NCBI RefSeq assembly: GCF_009362785.1
Contig: NZ_WHNQ01000036.1
Coordinates: 1-61,584 of the forward strand
Source of the DNA: Paraburkholderia atlantica
GTDB lineage: Bacteria > Pseudomonadota > Gammaproteobacteria > Burkholderiales > Burkholderiaceae
Direction of reading: 5' to 3'
Length of the DNA stretch: 61,584 bases
In this document: piece by piece, positions 50,436 to 59,777 of the stretch
How positions within the stretch are numbered: position 1 is the stretch's first letter
Layout of the letters: each line of letters begins with the position of its first letter
The notes under the pieces: model-generated
Databases searched by the model: none
Seen by the model: the letters and a program-made list of their open reading frames with translations, nothing else
Told to the model about the DNA's origin: nothing
Made by a program: the position numbers and the translations under genes

Positions 50436-51113
50436 ATGAAGCTGCTGCTGATCGAAGACAACCCCACGCTTGCGCACTGGCTCGCGAAGATGCTGGAGCA
50501 GGAAGCCTTCGCGCTCGACGCCGTGCAGGACGGCGATGAAGCCGACCGCCTGCTGCGCACCAATCACTACGACGTGATCCTGCTCGACCTGAACCTGCCG
50601 AAGCTGTCCGGCAAGAACGTGCTGCGCCGGCTGCGTCAGCGTGGCGACGCGACGCCGGTGCTGATCCTGACCGCGAGCGGCTCGATCGACGAGAAGGTAG
50701 AACTGCTCGGCGCCGGCGCCGACGACTATCTGGTGAAGCCGTTCGAAGTGCGTGAGCTGATCGCGCGCATCAAGGTGGCGATCCGGCGGCAGTCGCCGTC
50801 GAAAGCGAGCGAGGTGGTGTGCGGCGACCTGTCGTTCGACATTGACACGCGTCAGTTCACGCTGAAGGGCGCGCCGCTGAACGTGACGCCGCGCGAGCGT
50901 TCGGTGCTCGAAGCGCTGATCCTGCGCCTCGGCAAGACGGTGACGAAGCCCGCGCTCGTCGATGCGATCTTCACGCTCGCCGACGAGCCGAGCGAAGACG
51001 CGGTCGAGATCTACATTTCGCGTCTGCGCAAGAAGCTCGATGGCAGCTCGGCCGCGATCGTCACGCTGCGCGGGCTCGGCTATCTGCTGCGCAAGCGGGA
51101 AGACGACCAGTAA
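50436..51113 (+). CDS. OmpR-family response regulator (TctD/QseB-like), copy 1
   Basis: The protein has 225 residues: receiver with phosphoacceptor Asp51 (VILLDLNLPKLSG), Lys in LVKPFE, and a C-terminal winged helix (NVTPRERSVLEALILRLGK, EIYISRLRKKLDG, TLRGLGYLLR). The kinase gene starts two bases after its stop. The importer operon starts divergently 300 bases away with an 11-bp repeat between, so it likely controls uptake genes. Confidence 0.95.
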   Translation: MKLLLIEDNPTLAHWLAKMLEQEAFALDAVQDGDEADRLLRTNHYDVILLDLNLPKLSGKNVLRRLRQRGDATPVLILTASGSIDEKVELLGAGADDYLVKPFEVRELIARIKVAIRRQSPSKASEVVCGDLSFDIDTRQFTLKGAPLNVTPRERSVLEALILRLGKTVTKPALVDAIFTLADEPSEDAVEIYISRLRKKLDGSSAAIVTLRGLGYLLRKREDDQ

Positions 51114-51115
51114 CG

Positions 51116-52501
51116 ATGTCCAATAGTCTGCGCATACGCCTGCTGTGGTGGCTGCTGGTGCCGCTCGCGCTCTATGTGTTCGTGACCGGCAAGACCGAGT
51201 ACGACAACGCGCGGCACACCGCGAATCTGGTGCAGGACAACCAGCTGGTCGCGTCGGCGCGGATGATCGCGGGCGAGGTCGAATGGAGCGACGGCTTTCT
51301 GCGCGTCGATGTGCCGCCCGCCGCGCTCGAGATCTTCGCGTCGCCATATCGCGACCAGGTGTTCTACAGCGTGCGTGTCGACGATGGGCGGCTGCTCGCG
51401 GGTACGCCTGATTTTCCGCCGCGTCCGCTGCGCGCGCCCGACGTGCCGGATTCGTACTACACCGAGTTGCACGGCCAGCAGGTGCGCGCGGTCGACATCG
51501 TGCGGTTCATGTACGACAACGGCGCGACGCGCCCTGTGCGCGTGACGGTCGGCAAGACCGTGCGCTCGCGCGACGCGATGACTCAACAGCTGTGGCGGCC
51601 GCAACTCGTGCGCCAGCTCGAAATGATCGCGCTGGCGGTCGCACTCGTTTGCATCGGGCTCACGTTCGAGCTGCGCCCGTTGATGAAGGTGAAAGACGAG
51701 GTGGCCGACCGCGATCCGATGCAGCTCGAACCGATTCGCGTCGAGCGTCTGCATTCGGAACTGCGGCCGATCGTCGATGCGATCAATCAGTGCATCGCGC
51801 GGCTCGGCGTGCAGGTGGCGGCGCAGCGGCGCTTCATCGCGGACGCCGCGCATCAGTTGCGCACGCCGCTCACGCTGCTCGGCACGCAACTGCAGTTCGC
51901 GCGGCAGCAGGAAGGCCTCAATCCCGCGCTCGACGAAGCGCTTGCCGCGATGCATCGAAGCAATCGCTCGATGGTCGGTCTGACCAACAAGCTGCTGTTG
52001 CTCGCGCAGGCCGAGGCCGCCGACAACTCGCAACTCGCAATGGAACGCGTCGATCTGGTGCCGCTCGCGATGGAGGTCGTCGAAGATCTCGGGCTGCTCG
52101 CGCAGGCGCGCGAAATCGATCTGGGCGCGGAGTTGCACGGCGCGGCGCCAGTGCTCGGACATCGCGGCCTGTTGCAGGCACTGATCGCGAACCTCGCCGA
52201 GAACGCGATTCGCTATACGGGCAGCGGCGGTCACGTAACGGTCGCCGTGAGCGCGGATACCGAGGCCAATACGGTGACGGTCAGCGTGACCGACAACGGC
52301 CCCGGCATTCCGGCCGAAGCGCGCAGCCGCGTGTTCGAGCCGTTCTTTCGCGCGTCGACGGATACGGAAGGCACGGGCCTCGGTCTGGCGATCGTGCGCG
52401 AAATCGCGGACGCGCATCACGGCGAGATCGTGCTGAAGACGGGCGAGGGCGGCAAGGGCGTGGATATCGCCGTGACCTTTCCGCGCGCGACGCCGAAGTG
52501 A
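51116..52501 (+). CDS. TctE-like sensor histidine kinase, copy 1
   Basis: The protein has 461 residues: two membrane helices (about 9-24 and 168-183) around a periplasmic 2CSK_N-type sensor, HAMP-like segment, dimerisation box with His246 (DAAHQLRTPLTLL) and ATPase motifs (NLAENAIRYTG, DNGPGIP, GTGLGLAIV). It should phosphorylate the regulator encoded just upstream. The sensor domain is closely related to that of the kinase at 53.7 kb (ANLVQDNQLVASARMI versus ADLVQDNALLSSMRII). Confidence 0.95.
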   Translation: MSNSLRIRLLWWLLVPLALYVFVTGKTEYDNARHTANLVQDNQLVASARMIAGEVEWSDGFLRVDVPPAALEIFASPYRDQVFYSVRVDDGRLLAGTPDFPPRPLRAPDVPDSYYTELHGQQVRAVDIVRFMYDNGATRPVRVTVGKTVRSRDAMTQQLWRPQLVRQLEMIALAVALVCIGLTFELRPLMKVKDEVADRDPMQLEPIRVERLHSELRPIVDAINQCIARLGVQVAAQRRFIADAAHQLRTPLTLLGTQLQFARQQEGLNPALDEALAAMHRSNRSMVGLTNKLLLLAQAEAADNSQLAMERVDLVPLAMEVVEDLGLLAQAREIDLGAELHGAAPVLGHRGLLQALIANLAENAIRYTGSGGHVTVAVSADTEANTVTVSVTDNGPGIPAEARSRVFEPFFRASTDTEGTGLGLAIVREIADAHHGEIVLKTGEGGKGVDIAVTFPRATPK

Positions 52502-52627
52502 TCGGGACAAACCCGAGGTTCGCGCAACAGACACCGCCCTGAAAGCATCGGGAAGGGTTCGCCCCTTCAGAATCACGGGCAGGCGATCCGCGCGGCGCCC
52601 GGATGCAAGATAACGGAGACACCCGCA

Positions 52628-53668
52628 ATGAAGTTTTCCTCGACGCGTTTCCCGTGCGCGGCCTATGCCGCCGTCGCGGCGTCGCTCGCATTGTGCGCGC
52701 TCGCGAGGGTTGCGACGCCTGCGCAAGCCGCCGCGCCGGAGAAACTCGCGATCATGGTGGGCGGCACCAACAAGCTCATCTATCTGCCGGCGCGTCTTGC
52801 CGAACAGCTCGGCTATTTCAAGGCGGAAGGGCTCGACGTCGAACTGCTGTCGCAGCCGACTGGAATAGAGGGCGAGAACGAAATGCTCGCCGGCGCGGTG
52901 CAGGGCGTGGTCGGCTTTTACGATCACACGATCGATCTGCAAACACGCGGCAAGGAAGTGAAGACGATCGTCGTGTTCAGCCAGGTGCCGGGCGAAGTGC
53001 AACTGGTCGCGGCGAAGTCGGCCGCTTCGATCCGCAGCATGGCGGACGTGCGCGGCAAGACGCTCGGCGTCACCGGGCTCGGTTCCTCGACGAGTTTTCT
53101 GACGCAATACCTCGCACAGCGCGCGGGCGTGCCGTCCACGCAATACACGCTGCTGCCGGTCGGCGCGGACAGCAGTTTCATCGCGGCGATGCGGCAAGGA
53201 CGTATTCACGCGGGAATGACGACCGAGCCGACCGTCACTCAGCTATTGAAAGCGGGCGACGCCAAAGTACTCGTCGATATGCGCAATGTCGACGGCACGC
53301 GCGCCGCGCTCGGCGGCATGTATCCGGCGTCCAGCCTCTACGTGCAAAGCACGTGGCTCGACGCGCATCCCGACGAAGCCGCGAAACTCGCGCGCGCATT
53401 CGTCAAGACACTGCGCTTTATGCATACCCACAGCGCGGAACAGATCGCCGCGCTGATGCCAAAAGAAGACGTCGGCAACGACAGGGCGCTGTATATCAGC
53501 GCGTTGCAGGCTTCGCTGCCGATGTACACCGTCGACGGCAAGATGCCCGCCGACGGTCCGCAGACGGTGCTGAAGGTGCTGTCGAGTTTCAATCCGGCGG
53601 TGAAGGGGCGGTACATCGATCTGTCGCGCACGTTTACCAATCAGTTCGTCTCTGACGTGAAGCCTTGA
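52628..53668 (+). CDS. ABC-type substrate-binding protein (NMT1/SsuA-like), copy 2
   Basis: The protein has 346 residues with a signal peptide ending near AQAAA. It is a close paralogue of the binding protein at 49.1 kb: segments such as GVVGFYDHTIDLQ and LGSSTSFLTQYLAQRAGVPS are identical. No permease or ATPase gene accompanies it, so it may share the importer of copy 1 or act as a periplasmic sensor partner for the adjacent kinases, as known for some TctC-like proteins. ggag precedes the ATG. Confidence 0.92.
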   Translation: MKFSSTRFPCAAYAAVAASLALCALARVATPAQAAAPEKLAIMVGGTNKLIYLPARLAEQLGYFKAEGLDVELLSQPTGIEGENEMLAGAVQGVVGFYDHTIDLQTRGKEVKTIVVFSQVPGEVQLVAAKSAASIRSMADVRGKTLGVTGLGSSTSFLTQYLAQRAGVPSTQYTLLPVGADSSFIAAMRQGRIHAGMTTEPTVTQLLKAGDAKVLVDMRNVDGTRAALGGMYPASSLYVQSTWLDAHPDEAAKLARAFVKTLRFMHTHSAEQIAALMPKEDVGNDRALYISALQASLPMYTVDGKMPADGPQTVLKVLSSFNPAVKGRYIDLSRTFTNQFVSDVKP

Positions 53669-53718
53669 AAGCGGGCTGACCGGGTGGGTCGCATCGAGCA
53701 CAAGAGGATCGGCACATC

Positions 53719-55101
53719 GTGTTTTCAGGCAGTTTGCGCGGACGCTTGTTGTGGTGGCTGTTGTTGCCGCTGGCCGCGTTCGTCTCCATTTCCGTCGTCA
53801 TTTCGTACCGTTTCGCGCAGAACACCGCGGACCTGGTGCAGGACAATGCGCTGCTGTCGTCGATGCGGATCATCGGCGAGGATATCGACTGGGACAACGG
53901 TTCGGTGACGATCCAGATTCCGCCGGCCGCGCTGGAACTGTTCGAATCGCCGGAACAGGACACGGTTTTCTATCGCGTCGAGGCAAGCGGCCATCGTCTG
54001 CTCGCGGGCATCCCCGAGTTGCAGCTGCCGCCGCACGTGAGCGACAAACCCACGCTTTACTCCACCCATTTCGCCGATGGCCGCGCGGCACGCGCGGTCG
54101 CCTACGTGCGGCAGCTTTACGATTCGGGACATACCGAGGAAGTGATCGTCGCGGTCGCGAAGACGGAGGGCTCGCGCGACGCGATGGTGTGGCGTCTGCT
54201 GCGGCCGCAACTGTCCGGCGAAGTCCTGACACTGGTGCTGGCGATGGTGTTCGTCTACCTCGGCCTGACCTTCGAACTGCTGCCGCTGATGAAGGTGAAG
54301 GACGACGTCGCCGATCGCAACGCATCGCAACTCGAACCGATTCGCGTCGCGCGTCTGCACGTCGAGCTGAGGCCGATCGTCGAGGCGATCAACCAGTGCA
54401 TCGCGCGCATGGGCCAGCAGGCCGCGACGCAGCGCCAATTCATCTCCGATGCCGCGCATCAGTTGCGCACGCCGCTCGCGCTGCTGGCAGCGCAGATCCA
54501 GTTCGCGCGGCAACGCGATAGCCGCGACGCCCCGCTTGCCGAAGCGCTCGCGGGTATGCACAAGAGCAGCCGCAAGCTGACCACGCTGACCAACAAGCTG
54601 TTGCTGCTGGCGCAGGCCGAGTCGGCCGCGCCGCTGAACGTGCCGGAGCGGATCGATCTGAGCGCGTTGATCGCGGGGGTGCTCGAGGAACTGATCGCGT
54701 TTGCGCAGTCGCGAGAGATCGACCTGGGCGCGGAGCTGGAAGACGGCCTGTACGTGACCGGTGACGAAGCCTTGACGGCGGCCCTCGTGACCAATCTGGT
54801 CGACAACGCGCTGCGCTATACGCAGGCGGGCGGGCGCGTTACGGTGCAGACGCAGCGGCGCGAAGGCATGGCGATCGTGCGCGTGATCGACAACGGACCC
54901 GGCATCAAGGCCGACGCGCGCGAGCGAGTGTTCGAGCGCTTCTATCGCGCGTCGAGTCACGCGGAAGGGACTGGTCTCGGCTTGCCGATCGTGCGCGAGA
55001 TTGCGCATCGTCAGGGCGGCGGCGTGACGCTCGAATCGAACGCAGGCGGCGCGGGCCTCGTCGCGACCGTCGAGATGCGCTTATGGATCGGCGCAAGCTG
55101 A
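53719..55101 (+). CDS. TctE-like sensor histidine kinase, copy 2
   Basis: A GTG start gives 460 residues. Domain order is the same as in copy 1, with His247 in DAAHQLRTPLALL, NLVDNALRYTQ, DNGPGIK and GTGLGLPIV. It follows the second binding-protein gene by 50 bases and precedes its regulator, reversing the regulator-kinase order of copy 1. It arose with copy 1 by duplication but is clearly diverged. Confidence 0.94.
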   Translation: MFSGSLRGRLLWWLLLPLAAFVSISVVISYRFAQNTADLVQDNALLSSMRIIGEDIDWDNGSVTIQIPPAALELFESPEQDTVFYRVEASGHRLLAGIPELQLPPHVSDKPTLYSTHFADGRAARAVAYVRQLYDSGHTEEVIVAVAKTEGSRDAMVWRLLRPQLSGEVLTLVLAMVFVYLGLTFELLPLMKVKDDVADRNASQLEPIRVARLHVELRPIVEAINQCIARMGQQAATQRQFISDAAHQLRTPLALLAAQIQFARQRDSRDAPLAEALAGMHKSSRKLTTLTNKLLLLAQAESAAPLNVPERIDLSALIAGVLEELIAFAQSREIDLGAELEDGLYVTGDEALTAALVTNLVDNALRYTQAGGRVTVQTQRREGMAIVRVIDNGPGIKADARERVFERFYRASSHAEGTGLGLPIVREIAHRQGGGVTLESNAGGAGLVATVEMRLWIGAS

Positions 55102-55132
55102 CGTCGCGCGACCCACCAATGAGAGGACAACG

Positions 55133-55828
55133 ATGAAGCTGCTGCTCGTGGAAGACGACGCGGACCTCGCGCGCTGGGTGATGAACCTGATGCAAGTCGA
55201 GCAATTCGCGATCGACTGGGCGCAGAACGGCGAATGCGCGGAGACGCTGCTCGGTCTGCAGTGCTATGACGCGGTGCTGCTCGATCTGCGCCTGCCCGGC
55301 ATGGGTGGCAAGGAGGTGCTCGCGAGGTTGCGCCGCAAGCGCGACAACGTGCCGGTGCTGACGCTTACCGCGAATGGCTCGACCGACGACAAGGTGGCCT
55401 GCTTTTCAGCCGGTGCCGACGACTATGTCGTCAAGCCTTTCGATGCGCGCGAACTGGTGGCGCGCATCAAGGCGCTGATTCGCCGTCAGGCCGCGGGAGA
55501 CAGAGGGCAGTCGACCGAATGCGGCGATCTGCGATACCTATTCGATTCCCGCGAATTCGTGCTGCGGGACGAACGCCTGCCGTTGCGCCGCCGCGAACAC
55601 GCGATCCTCGAAGCGCTGATACTGAAGCAGGGCAAGACCGTCTCCAAAGCCACGCTGATGGACAAGATCTTCACGCTCGACGAAGAGCCGAGCGCCGACG
55701 CGATCGACATCTATATTCACCGGCTGCGCAAGCATCTCGCGGCATCGACGGCGAAGATCATGACGTTGCGCGGACTCGGCTATATCTTGCGCGAAGAAGA
55801 ACCGCGTGAGGCATTTGCGTCTGCCTGA
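55133..55828 (+). CDS. OmpR-family response regulator, copy 2
   Basis: The protein has 231 residues: phosphoacceptor Asp51 (AVLLDLRLPGMGG), Lys in VVKPFD, winged helix with PLRRREHAILEALILKQGK and IDIYIHRLRKHL. gagagg precedes the ATG, 31 bases after the kinase stop. It is a paralogue of the regulator at 50.4 kb. The gene ends the binding protein-kinase-regulator operon. Confidence 0.95.
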   Translation: MKLLLVEDDADLARWVMNLMQVEQFAIDWAQNGECAETLLGLQCYDAVLLDLRLPGMGGKEVLARLRRKRDNVPVLTLTANGSTDDKVACFSAGADDYVVKPFDARELVARIKALIRRQAAGDRGQSTECGDLRYLFDSREFVLRDERLPLRRREHAILEALILKQGKTVSKATLMDKIFTLDEEPSADAIDIYIHRLRKHLAASTAKIMTLRGLGYILREEEPREAFASA

Positions 55829-55873
55829 GATGACAGCGCGATAGAAGCGCATTCGCACGTTTCGAAAGCGGCC

Positions 55874-56713
55874 TCACGACTTCCGCTCGCGCGCTGCGCG
55901 CGTTTTACCCGCTCCGCTCTTCGCGTTGGTCTGCACCGCGAGTTCCTCGACCATCTCACGCGCGGCCGTCTGCAACTCGGGCACATAGCGCCGCTTCGCT
56001 TCCGCGAGCGACACCGCGCGCGACAGAAACACCACGTTCAAGCTCGCGAGCACCCGCTCCTCGAACCCGATCGCGACGGCCACCGCGCCGATCTTCCCCT
56101 GGTCCGCCCAGTCGCCGTGATTCGAGCCAAACCCATCGGAGCGCACGCGTCGCACCAGACTGCGGATCAACGCGTCGTTCGACGCGAGCGCCTTCTGCTC
56201 CTCGCCGCCGGCGCCGGCGCGCAGCAGATCGAGAATGTCCTCGCGCTCTTCATCGGGGCACATCGCGAAGTACGCGCGGCCCGCCGCGGTCAGCAGCATC
56301 GGCAAACGGCGGCCGACCATCGCGCGATGAAACGACAGCGTACTGAAGCGGTGCGTGGTCTCGCGGATGATCATCGCGTCGCCGTCGGGCGTGGTCAGAT
56401 CGGACGGCCACGCGACGCGTTGCAGCAGACGCCCCATGACCGGCGGCGCGATGGTCGCGATGCGTTCGTCGTCCGTGAAGCCTTCGCTCAGCGCGCGCAC
56501 TTTCAGCGTGAGCCGGAAGCTGTCGTCCGACGCGCTGCGCCGCACGAAGCCATCCTCCATCAACGTCTCGAGCAGCCGCCGCGCGGTGGTGCGATGCAGG
56601 CCGGTCAGCTCGCTGATCTGCTGGCTCGTCGCGCGGCCGCTGTCCATCGAGTTGAGTGCTTGCAGCACCTGCAACCCACGCGACAGACCTCGCACATTCG
56701 TGTATCTGGTCAC
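55874..56713 (-). CDS. mhpR: IclR-family regulator of 3-(hydroxyphenyl)propionate catabolism
   Basis: The protein has 279 residues: N-terminal IclR helix-turn-helix (RATSQQISELTGLHRTTARRL) and effector domain (GRRLPMLLTAAGRAYFA, GKIGAVAVAIGFEERVLASL). It lies divergent from mhpA, as in other mhp clusters, and a palindrome sits between. E. coli MhpR activates the operon with hydroxyphenylpropionate; the same role is likely here. The Lys/Arg-rich C-terminal tail (GAGKTRAARERKS) is an extension. Confidence 0.9.
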   Translation of the reverse strand: MTRYTNVRGLSRGLQVLQALNSMDSGRATSQQISELTGLHRTTARRLLETLMEDGFVRRSASDDSFRLTLKVRALSEGFTDDERIATIAPPVMGRLLQRVAWPSDLTTPDGDAMIIRETTHRFSTLSFHRAMVGRRLPMLLTAAGRAYFAMCPDEEREDILDLLRAGAGGEEQKALASNDALIRSLVRRVRSDGFGSNHGDWADQGKIGAVAVAIGFEERVLASLNVVFLSRAVSLAEAKRRYVPELQTAAREMVEELAVQTNAKSGAGKTRAARERKS

Positions 56714-56736
56714 TTAAAACCTCAATCAAATCAACT

Positions 56737-56755
56737 ATGTGCATTCTATGCACAT
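56737..56755. promoter_or_regulatory. Palindromic operator candidate for MhpR
   Basis: atgtgcat-tct-atgcacat is a perfect 8-3-8 inverted repeat, 24 bases upstream of the mhpR start and 181 bases before mhpA. TGCAC-type palindromes are known for MhpR in E. coli. It could serve both divergent promoters. Confidence 0.6.
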
Positions 56756-56935
56756 TTTCCATATTTTGTTGAGCGGGCAGGTGGGCGGTCCTAGACTGCC
56801 AACAAATCAACGATTTCATGGAGACGCGAGCTGTTGCCCGCAGGCGATTTTTTCGCTGTGGCCACCGCTGGTTCCCGCCCGCCGCGCTCCGTGAATAGCT
56901 CGACCCGGTCACCCTGGTCGACATACGGAGACAAC

Positions 56936-58807
56936 ATGCCCCAATCGCTCGACCCGGTGGCCGCGCAAGGCCACAGCGGAACCGTCATCACCGACGTCGC
57001 GATCATCGGCGCCGGCCCGGTCGGTTTGATGATCGCCAACTATCTCGGCCTGCAGGGCGTACGCGTCGTGCTGATCGAAAAGCTCGACAAGATCATCGAC
57101 TATCCGCGCGCCATTGGCCTCGATGACGAAGCACTGCGCGTGTTCCAGTCCGTCGGCCTTGCCGATGCATTACTGCCGCACACGACTCCCGATCACTGGA
57201 TGCGCTTCGTCACCAGCAACGGTCACTGCTTCGCATCGATCGAACCGCGCACCGACGAATTCGGCTGGTCGCGCCGCAATGCATTCATTCAGCCGCTGGC
57301 CGATCGCGTGCTGTACGACGGCCTGCAACGCTTCCCGCACGTCGAGGTGCTGTTCGGCCACACCGTCAACTCGTTCACGCAGGACGGCAGCGGCGTCACG
57401 ATCGAAGCGGAACATGCTCAGAGCGGCCGCCGCACGATCCGCGCGTCGTACATGGTCGGTGCGGACGGCGGCAACAGCTTCGTGCGCCGCACGCTCGACG
57501 TGCCGTTCGAGGGCCGCACGAAGCCGAATCAGTGGATCGTCGTCGATGTGCGCAACGATCCGATCGGCGCGCCGCACGTGTACATGCACTGCGATCCGCG
57601 GCGACCGTATGTGTCGGCCGCGCTGCCGCACGGCATTCGCCGCTTCGAATTCATGGTGATGCCGGGCGAGACCGAGGAAGAGCTGTCGAAGCCGGAGAAC
57701 ATGGCCGCGCTGATCCGCAAGGTCGTCGCCGATCCGGACAAGGTCGACTACATCCGCAAGCGCGTCTACACGCACAACGCACGCCTCGCGAGCAGCTTCC
57801 GCGTGAACCGCGTGCTGCTCGCCGGCGACGCCGCGCACATCATGCCGGTGTGGCAGGGGCAGGGCTACAACAGCGGCATTCGCGACGCGAGCAACCTCGG
57901 CTGGAAACTCGCGATGGTGGTCAAGGGTGTCGCCGGCGATGCGCTGCTGGATACCTACACCGCCGAGCGCCGTTCGCATGCGCGCTCGATGATTCACCTG
58001 TCCGAAGTGGCGGGCGACATCTTCGCGCCGACGAGCCGCTTCGGCATCAAGTTCCGCGACGCGTTCGTGCGTACGTTCAACTGGTTTCCGGCGGTCAAGC
58101 GCTACTTCGTCGAAATGCGTTTCAAGCCGATGCCGCGCTATGAAAGCGGCGTCGTGCTGCTCGCGCAGACGCCGCGCAAGCGTGGCTGGCTTGCGCGCGT
58201 GCTCGAACGCTCGGGCCATTCGGCGCCGGGCCGCCTGCTAGGTTTGATGAGCGAGAAGCGCGAGTCGCGGCTCGGACGTCTCGTGTATGGACGCGACCCG
58301 CATTGTCATTCGCCGGTCGGTCGCATGTTCATTCAGCCGCGCGTACGTACGGCGAGCGGCGAGGTCGTGCGGCTCGACGATGTGCTCGGCAACCGCTTCG
58401 CGATCGTCGGCTGGGGCGCGGAACCGACCTTCGGTTTGTCGGAGGAAGCGCGCGCGATCTGGCAGCGGCTCGGCGGCTGCTTCGTGGTCGCGAAGCCGGA
58501 CACGCAACTGTCTTTTCATGACGACGTGCCGGAGGACGTGATTGCCATCGGCGATGTGAACACGCGGCTGAAGGACTGGTTCACGCGAGTGCCGGAATCG
58601 GTCGTGCTGTTGCGTCCCGATCGTTTCGTCGCGGGCATGGGCTCGCCGCAGCAGGTGTCGCAACTGGTCGTCGAACTCGCGCAGAAGCTGCATCTCGACG
58701 CGGCAATGCGTGCTGAGGTGGCGGATGCCAGCAACGAAGCAGCGTCCGCGCGCGATGCCGTTGCCACTTTCGCAACTGCTGTAACCGCTGCAACCGCCGG
58801 AGCCTGA
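56936..58807 (+). CDS. mhpA: 3-(3-hydroxyphenyl)propionate hydroxylase
   Basis: From the ATG at 56936 (cggaga upstream) the protein has 623 residues. It is an FAD aromatic monooxygenase: IIGAGPVGLMIANYLGLQG, GADGGNSFVRR and LLAGDAAHIMPVWQGQGYNS are the FAD motifs. It converts 3-(3-hydroxyphenyl)propionate to the 2,3-dihydroxy product with NADH and O2. The last 30 residues (ASNEAASARDAVATFATAVT) are an Ala-rich extension. First gene of the mhp operon; mhpB starts two bases after it. Confidence 0.92.
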   Translation: MPQSLDPVAAQGHSGTVITDVAIIGAGPVGLMIANYLGLQGVRVVLIEKLDKIIDYPRAIGLDDEALRVFQSVGLADALLPHTTPDHWMRFVTSNGHCFASIEPRTDEFGWSRRNAFIQPLADRVLYDGLQRFPHVEVLFGHTVNSFTQDGSGVTIEAEHAQSGRRTIRASYMVGADGGNSFVRRTLDVPFEGRTKPNQWIVVDVRNDPIGAPHVYMHCDPRRPYVSAALPHGIRRFEFMVMPGETEEELSKPENMAALIRKVVADPDKVDYIRKRVYTHNARLASSFRVNRVLLAGDAAHIMPVWQGQGYNSGIRDASNLGWKLAMVVKGVAGDALLDTYTAERRSHARSMIHLSEVAGDIFAPTSRFGIKFRDAFVRTFNWFPAVKRYFVEMRFKPMPRYESGVVLLAQTPRKRGWLARVLERSGHSAPGRLLGLMSEKRESRLGRLVYGRDPHCHSPVGRMFIQPRVRTASGEVVRLDDVLGNRFAIVGWGAEPTFGLSEEARAIWQRLGGCFVVAKPDTQLSFHDDVPEDVIAIGDVNTRLKDWFTRVPESVVLLRPDRFVAGMGSPQQVSQLVVELAQKLHLDAAMRAEVADASNEAASARDAVATFATAVTAATAGA

Positions 58808-58808
58808 T

Positions 58809-59759
58809 ATGCCGATGCTGCTCGAATGCCTGTCGCACACGCCGTTGCACGGCTATTACGATCCCGCGCCCGAAGTCGTCGCCGAAGTCGAGCGTGTGCA
58901 TGCGGCGGCGCGTGCGCGCGTCGTCGAGTTCGATCCCCAACTGGTCGTCGTGTTCGCGCCCGATCATTACAACGGATTCTTCTATGACGTGATGCCGCCG
59001 TTCTGCATCGGCGCATCGGCGAGCGCGGTCGGCGACTTCAAGAGCCTCGCCGGTCCGCTGAACGTGCCCGCCGATACCGCGCTCGAACTGGCCGAAGCAG
59101 TGCTCGCGAGCGACGTCGACGTCGCGGTCTCCTACCGCATGCAGGTCGATCACGGTTGCGCACAAGCGCTGGAGATTCTGACCGGCGGACTCGATCGATA
59201 TCCGGTCGTGCCGGTGTTCATCAATTCGGTGGCCGCGCCGATGGCTTCCTGCCGTCGCGCGCGTCTGCTCGGCGATGCGTTGGGCCGCGCGCTCGCACGC
59301 TCGAATCGACGCGTGCTGGTGATCGGCTCGGGCGGCATCTCGCACGAGCCGCCGGTGCCGGAGCTCGCGGGCGCGAGCGAGGAAGTCGCCGAGCGTCTGA
59401 TCGCGGGCCGCAATCCGTCGGCCGAGTCGCGCGCGGCGAGGCAGGCACGCACGATCGCGGCGGCGCGCGCGTTCACCGCGGGCGACAGCCGTCTGCATCC
59501 GCTCAATCCCGAATGGGACCGCGCGTTCCTGAAGCTGCTCGAAGACGGTGAACTCACCGCGCTCGACGGCCTGACGAACAACGCGATCACGCGCGATGGC
59601 GGTAAATCGGCGCACGAAATCCGCACGTGGATCGCCGCGTTCGGCGCGCTGAACGCGAGCGGCCCGTATCGCGCGTCGCTCGATTACTACCGTCCGATCC
59701 CCGAATGGATCGCGGGCTTCGGCGCGATGCACGCGCAACCCGTGACTGCCCACGTCTAA
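58809..59759 (+). CDS. mhpB: 2,3-dihydroxyphenylpropionate 1,2-dioxygenase
   Basis: The protein has 316 residues of the LigB class III extradiol dioxygenase fold, with metal-site His residues in LECLSHTPLHGYYDP and FAPDHYNGFFYDVMPPFCIG and QVDHGCAQAL. It opens the catechol ring of 2,3-dihydroxyphenylpropionate to 2-hydroxy-6-oxonona-2,4-diene-1,9-dioate. It is close-packed behind mhpA and read in the same operon. Confidence 0.94.
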   Translation: MPMLLECLSHTPLHGYYDPAPEVVAEVERVHAAARARVVEFDPQLVVVFAPDHYNGFFYDVMPPFCIGASASAVGDFKSLAGPLNVPADTALELAEAVLASDVDVAVSYRMQVDHGCAQALEILTGGLDRYPVVPVFINSVAAPMASCRRARLLGDALGRALARSNRRVLVIGSGGISHEPPVPELAGASEEVAERLIAGRNPSAESRAARQARTIAAARAFTAGDSRLHPLNPEWDRAFLKLLEDGELTALDGLTNNAITRDGGKSAHEIRTWIAAFGALNASGPYRASLDYYRPIPEWIAGFGAMHAQPVTAHV

Positions 59760-59777
59760 CTCAATCAGGAACCCGCT

